Below are positions 11,352 through 23,835 of a stretch of DNA of 64,000 nt, one piece after another (position 1 is the first letter of the stretch; each line of letters starts with the position of its first letter). Where the stretch lies: contig NC_081305.1 in NCBI RefSeq assembly GCF_030435805.1, forward strand, positions 50,192,001 to 50,256,000, written 5' to 3'. Made by a program: the position numbers and the translations under genes. Source of the stretch: Mustela lutreola. Taxonomy: Eukaryota > Chordata > Mammalia > Carnivora > Mustelidae. A model generated the notes under the pieces. It was not told where the DNA came from. It worked only from the letters and a program-made list of their open reading frames with translations, and made no database searches.

Positions 11352-12391
11352 TAAACTAGTAAAAAATCGTTAAAAAAGAAAAAGGTAACAGTTAAAAAAA
11401 AATTTTACCCGAAGGCGAGAATAAAAAACAAACAAAAAATGAAAAAGAACAAAATTAAATTAACTGCAAGACTAAAAAAAAAATCACAGGGAAAAATCCA
11501 TGAGTTCTGTGCTTGGCTTTCTCCTCCTCTGGAGTTCTGCTGCTCTCCTTGGTATTGAAACCGCACTCCTTGGTAGGTGAACTTGGTCTCGGCTGGATTT
11601 CTTGTTGATCTTCTGGGGGAGGGGCCTGTTGTAGTGATTCTCAAGTGTCTTTGCCCCAGGTAGAATTACACCTTCTTACCCAGGGCGGGGTGAGTAATCC
11701 GCTCTGGTTTGCTTTCAGGAGCTTTTGTTCCCTGAGCGCTTTCTGTAGAGTTCTGGAGGACGGGAATACAAATGGCGGCCTCCTGGTCTCCGGCCTGGAG
11801 GAGCCGAGAGCCCAGGGCCCCACTCCTCAGTGCGCCCTCAGAGAACAGCACCCAGTTACTCCCGTCTGCCTGACCTCTGGCCGCGCTCTGAGCTCACCGA
11901 GCCTGCGACCAGTTCAAGGTCACCCCGAGCTGCGAGCTTACTGTTGGCTCTGTCTCTGTAGCCGGCTTTCTCGTTACAATACCCGCAAGCTCTGCGACAC
12001 TCCGATACCCCCGATCCTTCTGTGACCCTGCGGGACCTGAGGCCACGCTGACCCCATGTGGGTTTTGCCCCGGTTAGTCTCTGGAGCGATGTCCCTCAGC
12101 GGAACAGACTTTTAAAAGTCCTGATTTTGTGGTTGGTTGCTCCGCTGCTTGCCAGGAGCCGGCCCCTCCCCCCAGGGTCTATCTTCCCGTCGCTTTGGAT
12201 TCACTTCTCCGCCGGTCCTACCTTTCAGAAAGTGGTTGTTTTTCTGTTTCCAGAATTGCTGTTCTTCTTCTCTTCGATCTGCCGATGGATTTTCAGGTGT
12301 TTGCAATCTTTAGATAAGCTATCTAGCTGATCTCCTGCTAGCTGAAGTAGTCTCAGCCTGCTACTTCTCCGCCATCTTGACTCCTCCCCCC

Positions 12392-13200
12392 ATAATACAT
12401 AATTTTTGAATTTTGATTTATAGTTAACATGTGATATTAGTTTCAAGTGTCCATCATAGTGAATTAGCATTTATATACATTAGGCAGTGCTCACTCTAAG
12501 AAATCCAATTAAAATGTGAAACACAAAAAATAATTACAATGTTACTGATTATATTCCCTAAAGTGTAATTTTCACCCCTGGCGCTCATTTATTATGTAAC
12601 TTGAAGTTGGTACATCTAATCCCCTTCACCTTTCCACCCATCTTCCCAAACCCCTGCCTCTGGTTTGTGAGATGATCATTTTCACTTATTCTGTTAATGT
12701 GTCAGATTATATTGATTGAGTTAAGCTACTGTCTTTCTCCCCTTCCCCCAAAATCCAGTGTGTTCATGATGTAGAGTCCTATTGCTGCATTTTATTTGTG
12801 AACATATTGTATAGAGATGTACATCTACGTTTATGTGAGAGAAATTTCCACACCTTTTTCATTCTGCAATTACGTTGCCAGTTTTTTGGTGTTCACAGTT
12901 CCCTGGCCTGATCCAATATTGTTTCCTCCCTTTTTATTTTCAGGAAAGGCTTGTATAATTTTGGTGTGTGTATATGCTTGTGTGTATGCATGTGTGTAAG
13001 CATGTGTGTGTTTCCTCAAGGGGTAAGTGTTTGGAGCAATTGCCAATGAAGCTTCCTCAACAGACACAAATATAACAAAATGATTATCCCCAAGCGGTTA
13101 GCTCACACTTCCATGACGTACCACAGCTGCCTTTCTTGTATGTGATGAGAACATTTAGATTTACTCTCTTTGCAACATTCAAGAATAGGATACAATGTTA
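12392..13200. repeat. Segmental duplication, left copy, part 2
   Basis: Continues the match to the right end of the window (about 63208-64000), from ataatacataatttttgaat to aacattcaagaataggatac. The right copy is cut by the window end, so the true limit of the duplication is unknown. No gene is seen inside. Confidence 0.9.
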
Positions 13201-13576
13201 TGAGCTACGGTCATCAGCTGTATATGAGATCCCCAGAACTTGTGGTCTTACAACTGTGGAGACCTTGTTCTGCCTATAATCCTGACCAGCACCTCCCCAT
13301 TTCCACAGTCCAACCCTGCCAGCCACCACTCTGCTCTCCATTTCTCTCAGTTTCCACATACTTCAGATGGGGGACGGTTTGATCACAGTCAATGCATTCA
13401 ATGTATTCATAAGGTGATACATAATTTCTACTTCTCCATCAATTTAGTAGCTTCTATTTTGAGAATTTTATCCATTTCATCTACATGTCTCAAATATCAG
13501 CATAAAGGAGTTAATAATGTTCCATTCTAAATTTAAAGTCTGTAGGATGGGATGCCATCCTAATAATGATGTGTAC

Positions 13577-13613
<37 letters not shown>

Positions 13614-14141
13614 TTGGTTTTGTGGCTAAGATTTATAAATGTGACCATTGCTTACAAAAAGGAACACTTTCAGCTTCATTGATTTTTCTCTATTTTTAAA
13701 TTTGTCCTCATTACTAGCTATGTCTTGTCTTTATTATTTTCTGCCTTCTACCTTTGTTTGGAATAACTTGCTATTCTTTTCCCAAATTCTCGATAGAATA
13801 GGTTCTGTCAATTATTTGTGTCTTTTTCTGTTCTAATAAATTGGTTCTTTGTTCTTATTTTCCCATTTCATAGATTTGATGTGTAACATTTACACTGTCC
13901 TTCACTGTAAACATTCTCTCATTTCCATTTGGATTTTCTCATTTCATTCATGGGTAATTGGGAAGTCTGTTGCTTTGATTTCCAAAGTGTAGGGGTATTA
14001 CTATCTTTGATGGCAGAATCAGTGACTCCCAGAGGGGCCCAGGAGTTCTTACTGGTCCATGTGAAGAGTCCAGGCTGGCTGGGATCGTCATTAGGTGACA
14101 CCAACTGTGGGCAACTCCTGTGCCTTCCAAGGTCCCTGTGG
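13201..14141. other. Region downstream of the LILRB-type gene, (CT)n repeat
   Basis: Contains a (CT)n run at 13578-13609 and AT-rich sequence with no recognisable exon. A reverse AATAAA near 13734-13729, about 410 nt past the terminal stop of the LILRB-type gene, is a candidate poly(A) signal, but nothing else supports it. Confidence 0.4.
13578..13609. repeat. (CT)n microsatellite
   Basis: About 16 CT units downstream of the LILRB-type gene. Confidence 0.95.
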
Positions 14142-14327
<186 letters not shown>

Positions 14328-14398
14328 CTACAGTGGGGAAGAGAGGGGAGGTTTGTGATTGAGGAGGGGGACCCTGAACTCTTGGAGAAGGGACCCAC

Positions 14399-14563
14399 CT
14401 AACAGTCCGTCTGCCCATTTTCCTCTGCTTGTCTGTCCTCCGAGTCCAGTAATCCCTCTGACACAGGGAAAGGAGAAGTGGCCAGTCCCCACCTGAATCT
14501 TGATCTTGACAGGCTCACCTGGGCATACGTTGGTCTCTGGGGGTCTTCATCTTGTGTGTTCTG
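14399..14563 (-). other. LILRB ITIM exon with terminal TAG and an internal donor
   Basis: 165-nt exon after a CCACAG acceptor, encoding DEDPQRPTYAQV and a segment like human SGEFLDTKDRQAEED (here SEGLLDSEDRQAEEN). The last codon before the donor is TAG where human genes have GAG, so normal splicing would end the protein here. Inside the exon, directly after TATGCCCAG, is GTGAGC, a strong donor in phase 0. Splicing from it to the next exon would keep frame, keep a YAQV motif and skip the stop. Confidence 0.75.
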
Positions 14564-17431
14564 CTGTGGACAGACTGTGAGAGGGAGGTTTGTCTCCTTG
14601 ATTCCCCTCGACCACCTCAGACAATTTTCCCCATGGTTGCCAGAGCGATGCTTCAAACTTTGCTGCCCATTAGGTCACGTTCCTGGTGAACTCTCCAGGG
14701 GCTTCCAGAGCCTTGGGGCGTGTGATTCAACTCTGGCTCTGATTCTATTCCGGAAAGAGTTTCTTGCTCATTTGGTTGTAGCTGCATGGGCCATGCTCCT
14801 GATAAAGCATGTTGCTGCCTCAGGAACTTTGCACCTGCTACTCTGTACCCTGCTTTATTTTCCTTGGCCACACATTGCTCTCAAGGATGCTGCCCACTTC
14901 CTTGTATATTGTCCACCACCCACAAAGTGAACTCATGGAGGGTGGTCAGATTTGCTCACAGCTATGCCAGCAGCACTAGGTGGGCTGGCAAATGCTGGAC
15001 TCCCTGTGTCTTTTGCTGGCTGAATGAATGAAGGGACTTAGTGACCAGTGGGAAAATCATTTCTTCATGCACCCTCTTGAGACATGGGCATGTACCCCAA
15101 CAACAGAAGTCAGGCAGTGGTTGGGGAGCCAGATAAGAGGAGCACAGAGGAGGACCCACGAGGTCACAGTGGGCTGATCCTGGGTGCCCAAGGAGTGTGA
15201 AGGCCTTTGAAGGACACTATTAAGATTGGGTGGTGTGAGGACACAGAAGTGTCCACTGGATTCTGTTTGGTACCACAAGGGCCCTGGGGTCTGCTCGAGG
15301 GCTGGGGGTCTCACCTGATGGTCCAGCTCCACCCCTTCCTCAGGCTGAGTGTCTTGCATGGCAGCGTCTGCTGGGACAGAACGGGGTGTGTCTCTTGGCA
15401 AGTTCCCTGAGCCCTCCTCTCAGGGCTACAGACTCTGCCCTCCTCCCAGTTAGGACATCTGCCATCCCGGGGCTTCAGCAGTGGGCTGAGGGGTATGTGG
15501 GAATTCAGTCCTCAACCCCTCCCCAAGACCCTCCCAGCCCACCCCCAGGGCATCCCCCTTCATCTCACAGAAGCTCTCCTCCTGGGTGGCAGCAGCTGGG
15601 CTGGATCTGGGGAGGAGACAGTGTGTTAGGAGGCATAGCAGGGGCAGGTGGGTGGGAGTCTGGGGGACTGCGGGCAGGAGTTACCTGTCGTGCAGGCCTC
15701 TGTCCTTGGGCTCTGGGTCTGCAGCCCCTGCAGGACGTTGGGAATCCGTGTTCCTCTCGGCTGGGAGGGTACGACCCCCCCCTTTTGATTCCAGGGAAAG
15801 GTGCCCTTCACACATACTGTCTGGGTGATTCTCCATATCTACAGATCAAAAGAGGGGAAAACCTTCAATTGGGACGTGGGGACCGACCTCGGGGTTTCTT
15901 TTTAGGTTCTCTGGGTTGAGATTCTGCACAAGTGTCCTCCCACACTGGCCTTTCCCACCACTCTGGTTTCCCTCTGGCCGCTGCCCTGAGCCCATCCTTG
16001 TTCGGCCGATGGGAGAGCCACCACCCCTGGAGCCCGTCATGCCCTTCCCTTCTCACGCAACTTCCTGCCTTTGCTCTGATGCCAGTGTCGAACCCGGAGG
16101 CAGATGAGGAGGCTGAGCAGCAGGATGAAGGCCATTGCGGCCACAATGAGGATGTTCAGGTACCAGTGGGGACCTTGGGCAGGAGCTACACCATGAATTA
16201 GCCAGTGATGCCATTTAACTGAGCGCCTACAGTGTGCCAGGAACATGCTTGGCTCTGTGCACTCAGTTCTGACCCCGGCAATGATCACCCAGCAGACTGC
16301 TGCCCCTCTGCCCACCCCACAGACAGAAAACAGACAAAGAGAGGTCATTCATGTGTCTCAGGTCGCCCAGCATGGAGGCGGCAGGGCTGGGACTGGAGCC
16401 CAACTGTGGGTTTCCTGGGGCACAGCCTGTCTCTGCATCTTCTTCTGGAGCTGATGGTCCTTTCAGGGACCTTATTTACTGAATTATTATTGATTCAGTA
16501 ATTATTAACTGAATGCCCCCGGAGTTATCCTCCCTCCTTATTACCTGAATGCCCCCGGTCATTGTCCTCCCTCCCCTCCCCCTACAATGTCACTGTCATT
16601 GTTGCAAAAGGACCCATAGATCACTACCCGGGGGTCTTCACCGTGAGCCCTCCTCTCCCAGGATCAGAGTCATGGTCTGATGGGAAATCTACTCTGTCCA
16701 CGACTCTCTCCTTTACACTTGGGGAAACTGAGGTCCACACAGGGGAGGGGCATGTGCCAGCCAGCACCTCCAGAGGCCCTTGACCTGAAGGGGCAGCTCA
16801 GCCTCCACTCCCCATGGACCCACCCACTAAGGCTGACAGAGACCATCATTCACCCTCAGAGCCTCTTGAGGTCAGCAAGGGTGAGGTGTAAGGCCTGCAG
16901 GACTCCTCACTGCACTTGCCTTCTCCTCCCCTACTGGGCCCCTCCACCTCCCTCTGCCATGACCACCCCAGGCCCCTCCAACAGCCTCAGAGCCCCTGGA
17001 GTCCCGAGGTCTCCCTGGCATCTCTGGAAGCCTAGAAGAAAAGCCACTGGACAGCAGCCCCTGTGACTCATAGTCAGCTGAGCCTGGCCCTGTGGTTATG
17101 GGGCCGGGACCCATAGAGGGTCCTGAGGAAAAGACAGGAGTGTGGGGCTGGGCGGGGGAGAGGCTGGAGCTTCCCCTGACACCTTATTGCTGCACACACT
17201 CTTCCTCCTCATGTGCCCTGTGGACCCAAAGGCCCTCCTCCACCAGGACAATTCTGGTGCTGTGGGTGAGGGTTAGGCAAGGGTGGGAAGACCCTATTTC
17301 CCTCCTGCACTGTGAAGGGGTAGACCCCTCTGCTGACATTCCCTTGGGGCCCCTCACTTCCATCCTAGACCAGAGCCCTCATGGACACAGGGTCCTGAAG
17401 ACAATGTTGGGACACAGAGGGGACAGAGTCA

Positions 17432-17560
<129 letters not shown>

Positions 17561-18612
17561 TCAGCCCGGTGCTGCCCAGCTCGGTACTGTGATCTAAGGC
17601 GCAGCGGAGGATCGACTCCCCCCTCCTTGGACAGAAGGAAAGTGTCCACAGAGCTCCGTGACTGACACAGCAGGTTCACATTCCCTCCTAGGGCCACCAT
17701 GCATCGCGGCTGCACCGAGAGGGAGGGTCTGTAGGGCAGCTGTCCTAGGGAGAGAAAGGGCGGGTGAGGGGCTGTCCAGCTCTGGTTCTGAACTGAGTCT
17801 GTCTGTGTCCTCCGAGTCTGTCCCTTCCCATCCCCTGTCCCATCTGTCTCTCCCTCCCCCCGGAAGCCCCCACCCCTCATCCCAGCCACCACCACCTGGG
17901 GCTCCCCTGCAGGACCTGTAGAGCATCTGGGTCCTGACTAATGCCGTAAGCCCTCACCTATGAGCAGGATGTCCAGGGGTCACTGGGGGTTCACGACTCG
18001 GAGGATAGGGTGTGTCCACCGAAGCATGAGTACCAGCCCCCATGGGACGGTCTCACAGGGTCCAGGGGGAAGTCTTCCCCAGACAACCCAGCCTGAGGCT
18101 CCTTGCAAAGCCGCTGGAGAGGGTCAGGTGCCCCCTCTTTGGACAGTGCGAACCTGTCGTAGCTAACATCAGAGCGACACTGAGGGGTCAGGCTCTGTCC
18201 AGAGGCCATTACAGAGCCATGCTGGGTCAGGAGGGAGGGCTCCTTGACACACCTGAGAGAGACCAGCAGAGGATGGCAGGGGCTGCTTTTCCCCAACTTC
18301 CCTTCTCCCGTCCTGACACCCGGGTCGCACTGTACATCACCCTCCGTGACTCTGACCTGTGAGTCCCTGTGGTCCCCTCTCCCATCCTGTCTTGGGGCAT
18401 GGGTCCTTTCACAAAATGACAGTGACATTGTAGGGGGAGGGGAAAGAGGACAATGGCCAGGGGAATTCAGGTAATAAGGGCAATCTGGAAGGACCATCAG
18501 CTCTGGAAGAAGATGCAGAGACATACTGTGCCCCAAATGGGGGCTCTGGGCTGTGAGAGAAGAGTCCCTGTTAACTGTCAGATGCCTCAAAACACAGATG
18601 GGGCAACAGTCA

Positions 18613-18771
<159 letters not shown>

Positions 18772-19758
18772 TTAGGAGTACAGGATCCAGGAGGGCTGGC
18801 GCTCTCCTTCCTTCATCAGGACGAATGTGTGGAATCATCCGTGAGGCACACTGAAGGGTCACGTTCCCTCCTGAGGTCACAACAGGGCTGGGCAGGGCTG
18901 AGAGACTGGGGTGGCCCTGGGATCCTAGGAGAGGAGGATGGGGTGGTGTTATATCAGGCTCAGAACCCCAAGGTATCCGCAGGCTGGTCTGTAAGAGGGA
19001 GACACCTGAGAGCCCACCCCCTTCCCGGGACAGAGTCTGGGGCTAGGACCCTGAGTGGGCTCACACCTGTCACCACCAGCTCCAGGGGGTCACTGTATTC
19101 TGACCAGTCATTGGGGCATTCATACTCACAGTGGTATCTCCCTGCATATACATCTGTCATGTATGTGATGGAGAAGTTGGCCTTGTACCTGGACTCCAGT
19201 GGCTTCCATGTGTCCCAATTCCATGAGTCCCCCTCTTTATGCAGGTGGTACTCCTGGGCCTCCAAGCTCCCCTGACACCAGATGGTCACAGGTGTCCCCC
19301 AGGGCATCACAGAGCTGGGCTCAGCCCAGATGGTGGGTTTGGGGAGGGTCCCTGGAAGGAAACAGAGGCTGGGACACAGCCCTTCCCCATCCCCAGGTAC
19401 CAGCTCAATGCCAAACCCCCAGAAGTGCCCCTGGGTCAGCCCAGAACTGCTGTTCTACATGCCCAGCAGCCTGCTGGGTGACCCCTGTCCCTAGTGAGGA
19501 GGTGGGACTGGGACCTTTGGGGACAGACTCACCTGCCTGTGCTTGCATCCTGGGGTCTTCACTCAGCCCTGGAAGACAGTCCTTGTGAGAGGTTTGCCCC
19601 GAATCCTAGCAGAACCCTTTCTCCCCATGAGCCTCCTGAGCCTGGGGTCTCTGACAGACCAGGGCTTGACTCTGGGGTGGCTTCCTCCCAAACTAAGGCC
19701 TCCCTTTCCCTCCTCAGATCTCACCGAGACAGAGCAAGGCCATGATGGTGGGGGTCAT

Positions 19759-21483
19759 GGTGTCTCGTCTCTCTCACTCTGGCTGTGCAGAGGGTGAGAC
19801 CACGGTGCCAGAGGGTGAGACCACGGTGCCCACAGGACATGCAGACATACAAGGTGTGGTTCTCAGAGGTAGGTGTCCTGTCATGGGGTTGTCATGTACG
19901 CAGGATATGACAATAGGAAGGTGAACAACCCCTGCCCAGGGTCCTAGCCTGGCTCCGGTGTCCATGACGGTGCAGCGGGGGCACGCTGGGGCTCCCTGTG
20001 ATGCCCAATCAAGTGAGGAGACCAGGGAAGGTCCTTCCTTCCCAGAGCCTCCCCCATGGGTCTCCTTCATCCCCACAACCCTGGTCCTCACCATGGACGG
20101 ATCCCCAGAACCAGAGCTGCTGCAGAGGACATGTGTTCCTGCCGTGCTGGGGAGCTCATGTCAGCTCAGACACTCGTGTGGTGTCTCTGAATGGCTCAAG
20201 TTGAGATATCGGTGGCAATGAGACAGAGGAGATATAGACGCAAAAAGGGAAGGGAACACAGACTGTCTCTTGGCCCTGGTGTGTGGGCTGTCTTTCTGTC
20301 ACAGCCTCCAAGGACTTCTGTGTTTTCCTGTGACATGGTCCACACCCCATTCATGCGGAAATGCCTCTTTGAGTCCCTCCTGACTCTTTCTTGCCCCCTT
20401 GTTCCAGGGACAGAGACATCCTCCTCACCCTGGGGTCTTGCCTGTAAGCTATAGGAAACAATACTTGGATGAGTGCTCTGATATGAGAGACAAAGCTGAT
20501 TCTCATGTCATTACTACTCCTGTGTCCACAGCCCAAGTGACCGTGAGCACAGTGGCCTGGTCTGTAGCATGCTATCCTCACTCTACTACTCAGAGTGGTT
20601 GTGAGGTCAGTGGGACCTAGATTGTGCATGGGATGAATTTTGTTAGATTCCTGACCTGATCAAGAGGGGTGTGGTTAGGACCAAAGAGGTCCATGTGTCA
20701 GACCCCACAGTCAGATTAGATCATTGATCATTGTGAGAAGTCCCAGGGAAGACTGAGAGAAAACGGTGGGAATTAAGAAAACAGGAGAGAGAAAGCTGTG
20801 ATCAGGAGTTCTCCACAGGCTGATGACCTAGTAGAGCCCCATAATGCCTAAGAGACTTAATTTCATACTTCAATAACAAGAATGTTTATTAGGGAGATTG
20901 AGTTTGGAGGACCACAAGTGCCAGGTGACCGCCTTGCTTCCAAGCAAGAGACTTTTCTAAAGCATATTTACAGAGGAGCTCAAGGTCTGTGTCAGCATGA
21001 CTGTGAGAGCTAATGTGATCCCAATCAAGTAGTGAATGAACTGCAGGGATTGAGAGAGCTAGCCATTGGCAAGGCTCCTGAGACTGCAAGGACCCTGTCA
21101 GCTTGCAGTTGGTTCTCCACATCCTTGAGACACCCCGTGTGTTCTTAACACTGAGAAATGCTATTTACAATGTTTCTGAAATTAGTAGAAACAGGTATTT
21201 GCAGAAAATGAGAAACTAAATTTTCTGAAATTGACACAGACCACAACAGAAAAAGAAGTGAAAGCTGAGTGACTGCCAGTGTCTGGGGTCAAGTTGGGGG
21301 GTCATCAAATTTGATCTCTGCCTCTGTGTGACCAGAACAGGCATCCACATTATCACAGGAAGGAAGGGCATCCAGTGTCTCACTGACTGTGCAAGCACTG
21401 TGACCCTTCTTCCTTGTGTGGAGTGGGTCCTGGCATGTCTATGCCCAATAACTCAGTCCAGACAATAGCAGTGAGCCATATCC

Positions 21484-21525
<42 letters not shown>

Positions 21526-21888
21526 TGTGTGTGTGTGCGTGCGCATGTGGGTGGAACCTCGCACAGGCAACTGTCCACGTGTGAGCTTTTGGATTCCATG
21601 GCAGTCATCCCTGCCAGACACACCCCTGCTCAGATGCTAAGTTGGGACAAGTGGATGCCAGAGGTCAGTGGGGCTGTAACCACCCACCCCTTACAGTCCT
21701 GAGCTTCAGGTCAGCCCTGGGAGCAGTTGTCTCTGGAACTCAGGGGTATAGAAGGTGAGTGTTCAACAGGAATGGACATCAGAGAGGGACCCCAATGTGA
21801 TAAGGAGGGCTCAGGAACATTGGGTGCAGACTCATCAATCATAGTCCAGGACATGAAATGGCAGGAATATAGGAAACTCCTTTTATGT
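19759..21888 (-). other. 5' flank of LILRB-type gene
   Basis: Paralogous to 34108-36216 and 46111-48217, and more distantly to 56378-58015. The ATG has a good context (GACACCATGA). A 21-bp unit (agagggtgagaccacggtgcc) is repeated twice at about 19788-19829; it is present in the next two genes but absent upstream of the 56-kb gene. A (GT)n run lies at 21485-21541. Untranslated first exons and promoter presumably lie here, but I cannot mark them. Confidence 0.5.
21485..21541. repeat. (GT)n microsatellite
   Basis: GT run in the 5' flank of the LILRB-type gene. Shorter counterparts are at 35834-35873 and 47838-47880; the flank at 57.6 kb has only a few units. Confidence 0.95.
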
Positions 21889-21905
21889 TAAAAATGTGAA
21901 CTACA

Positions 21906-23103
21906 CCATACACAAAGATAAACTCGAAATGGATAAAAGACCTCAACGTGAGACAGGAAGCCATCAGAACCCTAGGGGAGAATATAGGCAGTGACCTCTT
22001 CGATATCAGCCACAGCAACTTCTTTCAAGATATGTCTCCAAAGGCAAAGGAAACAAAAGCGAAAACGAACGTTTGTGTCTTCGTCAAGATCAAAAGCTTC
22101 TGCACAGCAAAGGAAACAGTCAAGAAAACAAAGAGGCAACCCACGGAATGGGAGAAGATATTTGTAAATGAGAATACAGAAAAAAGGTTGATATCCAGGA
22201 TCTATAATGAACTCCTCAAACTCAACACACACAAAACAGACAAGCATATCAAAAAATGGGCAGAAGATATGGGCAGACACTTCTCCAATCAAGACATACA
22301 AATGGCTTAGACCCATGAAAAAATGTTCATCACCACTAGCCATCAGGGAGATTCAAATTAAAACCACATTGAGATACCACCTTACAGCGGTTGGAATGGC
22401 CAAAATTAGCAAGACAGGAAGCAACATGTGTTGGAAGGGATGTGGAGAAAGGGGAACCTTCTTCCACTGTTGGTGGGAATGCAAGTTGGTGCAGCCACTT
22501 TGGAGAACAGTGTGGAGATTCCTCAAGCAATTAAAAAGAGAGCTTCCTTATGACCCTGCAATTGCACTCCTGGGTATTGACCCCAAAGATACAGATGGAG
22601 TGAAATGAAGGGCCAACTGTATCATAACGTTCATAGCGGCAAAGGCGACGGTTGCCAAAACTGGAAAGAACCAAGATGCCCTTCAACGGACAAATGGATA
22701 AGGAAGATGTGGTCCATATATACTATGGAGTATTATGCCTCCATCAGCAAGGATTAATACCCAACATTTGTAGCAACATGGATGGGACTGGAAGAGATTA
22801 TGCTGAGTGAAATAAGTCAAGTAGAGAGAGCCAATTATCATATGGTTTCACTTATTTGTGGAGCATAACAAATAGCATGGAGGACAAGGGGAGATGGAGA
22901 GGAGAAGGGAGTTGGGGGAAATTGGAAGGGGAGGTGAACCATGAGAGACTATGGCCTCTGAAAAACAATCTGAGGGTTTTGAATGGGTGGGGAATGGGAG
23001 GTTGGGGGAACCAGGGGGTGGGTATTAGAGAGCACGTATTGCATGGAGCACTGGGTGAGGTGCAAAAACATGAATACTGTTATGCTGAAAAAATAAATTA
23101 ATT
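21906..23103 (+). mobile_element. 5'-truncated L1 with 17-bp TSD
   Basis: Forward L1 with the C-terminal part of ORF2 (LFDISHSNFFQDMSPKAKE through the Cys-rich [12 protein letters not shown] region), 3' UTR and A-rich end. Flanking ttaaaaatgtgaactac is duplicated at 21889-21905 and 23104-23120. ORF2 is interrupted by several stops and shifts. The same insertion, without its 3' end, is at 36234 and 48235, so it predates the copying of this flank. The 56-kb gene flank lacks it. Confidence 0.92.
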
Positions 23104-23120
23104 TTAAAAATGTGAACTAC

Positions 23121-23835
23121 TGAAAAATGGAGCACATTGAGTGTTTGTAGAAATAATGAAGTTATATTATGGAAAGAAGATGGAAATCAGGAAGTGAGTT
23201 AATTCAATTCTCTGGAGGTAAAAGAGAAAAACAAAAACTTACTGTGACTGATCCTTCCATCTGTGAGAAGATGCAGCTGAAAAGCAGAACACGAAATTGG
23301 AAGACAACACTGAGGATGCTTTGTCTGATACCAGACAGGCTGAAGTGAGAACATGCAGATACCTGGGGAACGGGGGGATGGTGGATACCATGAATCTGGA
23401 AAGAGAGCAGTGAGGAATGTGTGAGGCAACAGTCCCAGGGGCCAGTGTTCAGGTGTTGTAAAGAGACACAGGTAGAGCAGCAGTCTGCTGGTATGCATGG
23501 ATGTTTCCTTGAGATCTGTGTCTCCATATCTCCTGATAAAGCAAAGGAAGTTGACAGGAGCTGACTTTTGAGCAGAAGAAAAAAGCAGAGAGATTTGGAA
23601 CATGTGCTTATACGAAATCATGAATGAGGGATGCTTTACTCACCCAAGGGAGCTTGAAAGGACAAAGGTAAAAGCGTCGGCAGGGCCCACATCCTCAAGC
23701 ACAAGGAGACAGGGACTTCGTGTAGCCTTGGGCTTCATCTCTGTGAGGGAGGAGGAGAGTGCCCCAGCAGGCATGTTCCCAGCTCCTTATTCTTGGGTCC
23801 TCTCCTGTACTTGGAATAAGGCAATGTTGTCTAAC
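23121..23835. other. Unassigned unique DNA between receptor genes
   Basis: About 700 bp not repeated elsewhere in the window and not recognised as a repeat or an LILR exon. Short open frames on both strands overlap each other and show no domain. An untranslated receptor exon cannot be excluded. Confidence 0.4.

Larger units (their letters stand above)
5584..12391 (-). mobile_element. Near full-length L1 with compound 3' end
   Basis: LINE-1 inserted on the minus strand with a 16-bp target duplication (ataatacataattttt at 5568-5583 and 12392-12407). The paralogous site near 63208 lacks the insertion. Order in the sense direction: 5' UTR 12391-11099 starting GGGGGAGGAGTCAAGATGG, ORF1 11098-10181, ORF2 10101-6305, 3' UTR and A-rich tail to about 6020. 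Then comes a second, 5'-truncated L1 3' end (about 6018-5624), then 38 bp of non-L1 sequence (5623-5586) with an AATAAA (5604-5599), and a short A tail at the target duplication. ORF1 is open and ORF2 is broken, so it is no longer autonomous. A (TA)n run lies in the 5' UTR at 11309-11347. Confidence 0.93.

Noticed and set aside
16500-17100. A stem exon for the LILRB-type gene between domain 4 and the membrane exon
   Set aside because: Pro/Gly-rich frames occur but none is bounded by good splice sites in the right phase, and domain 4 can join the membrane exon directly in phase.
23199-23621. Minus-strand frames of 107-140 aa in the unique block between receptor genes
   Set aside because: Low-complexity hydrophobic/Ser content, two overlapping frames, no Ig or other domain, and no splice sites in register with LILR exons.
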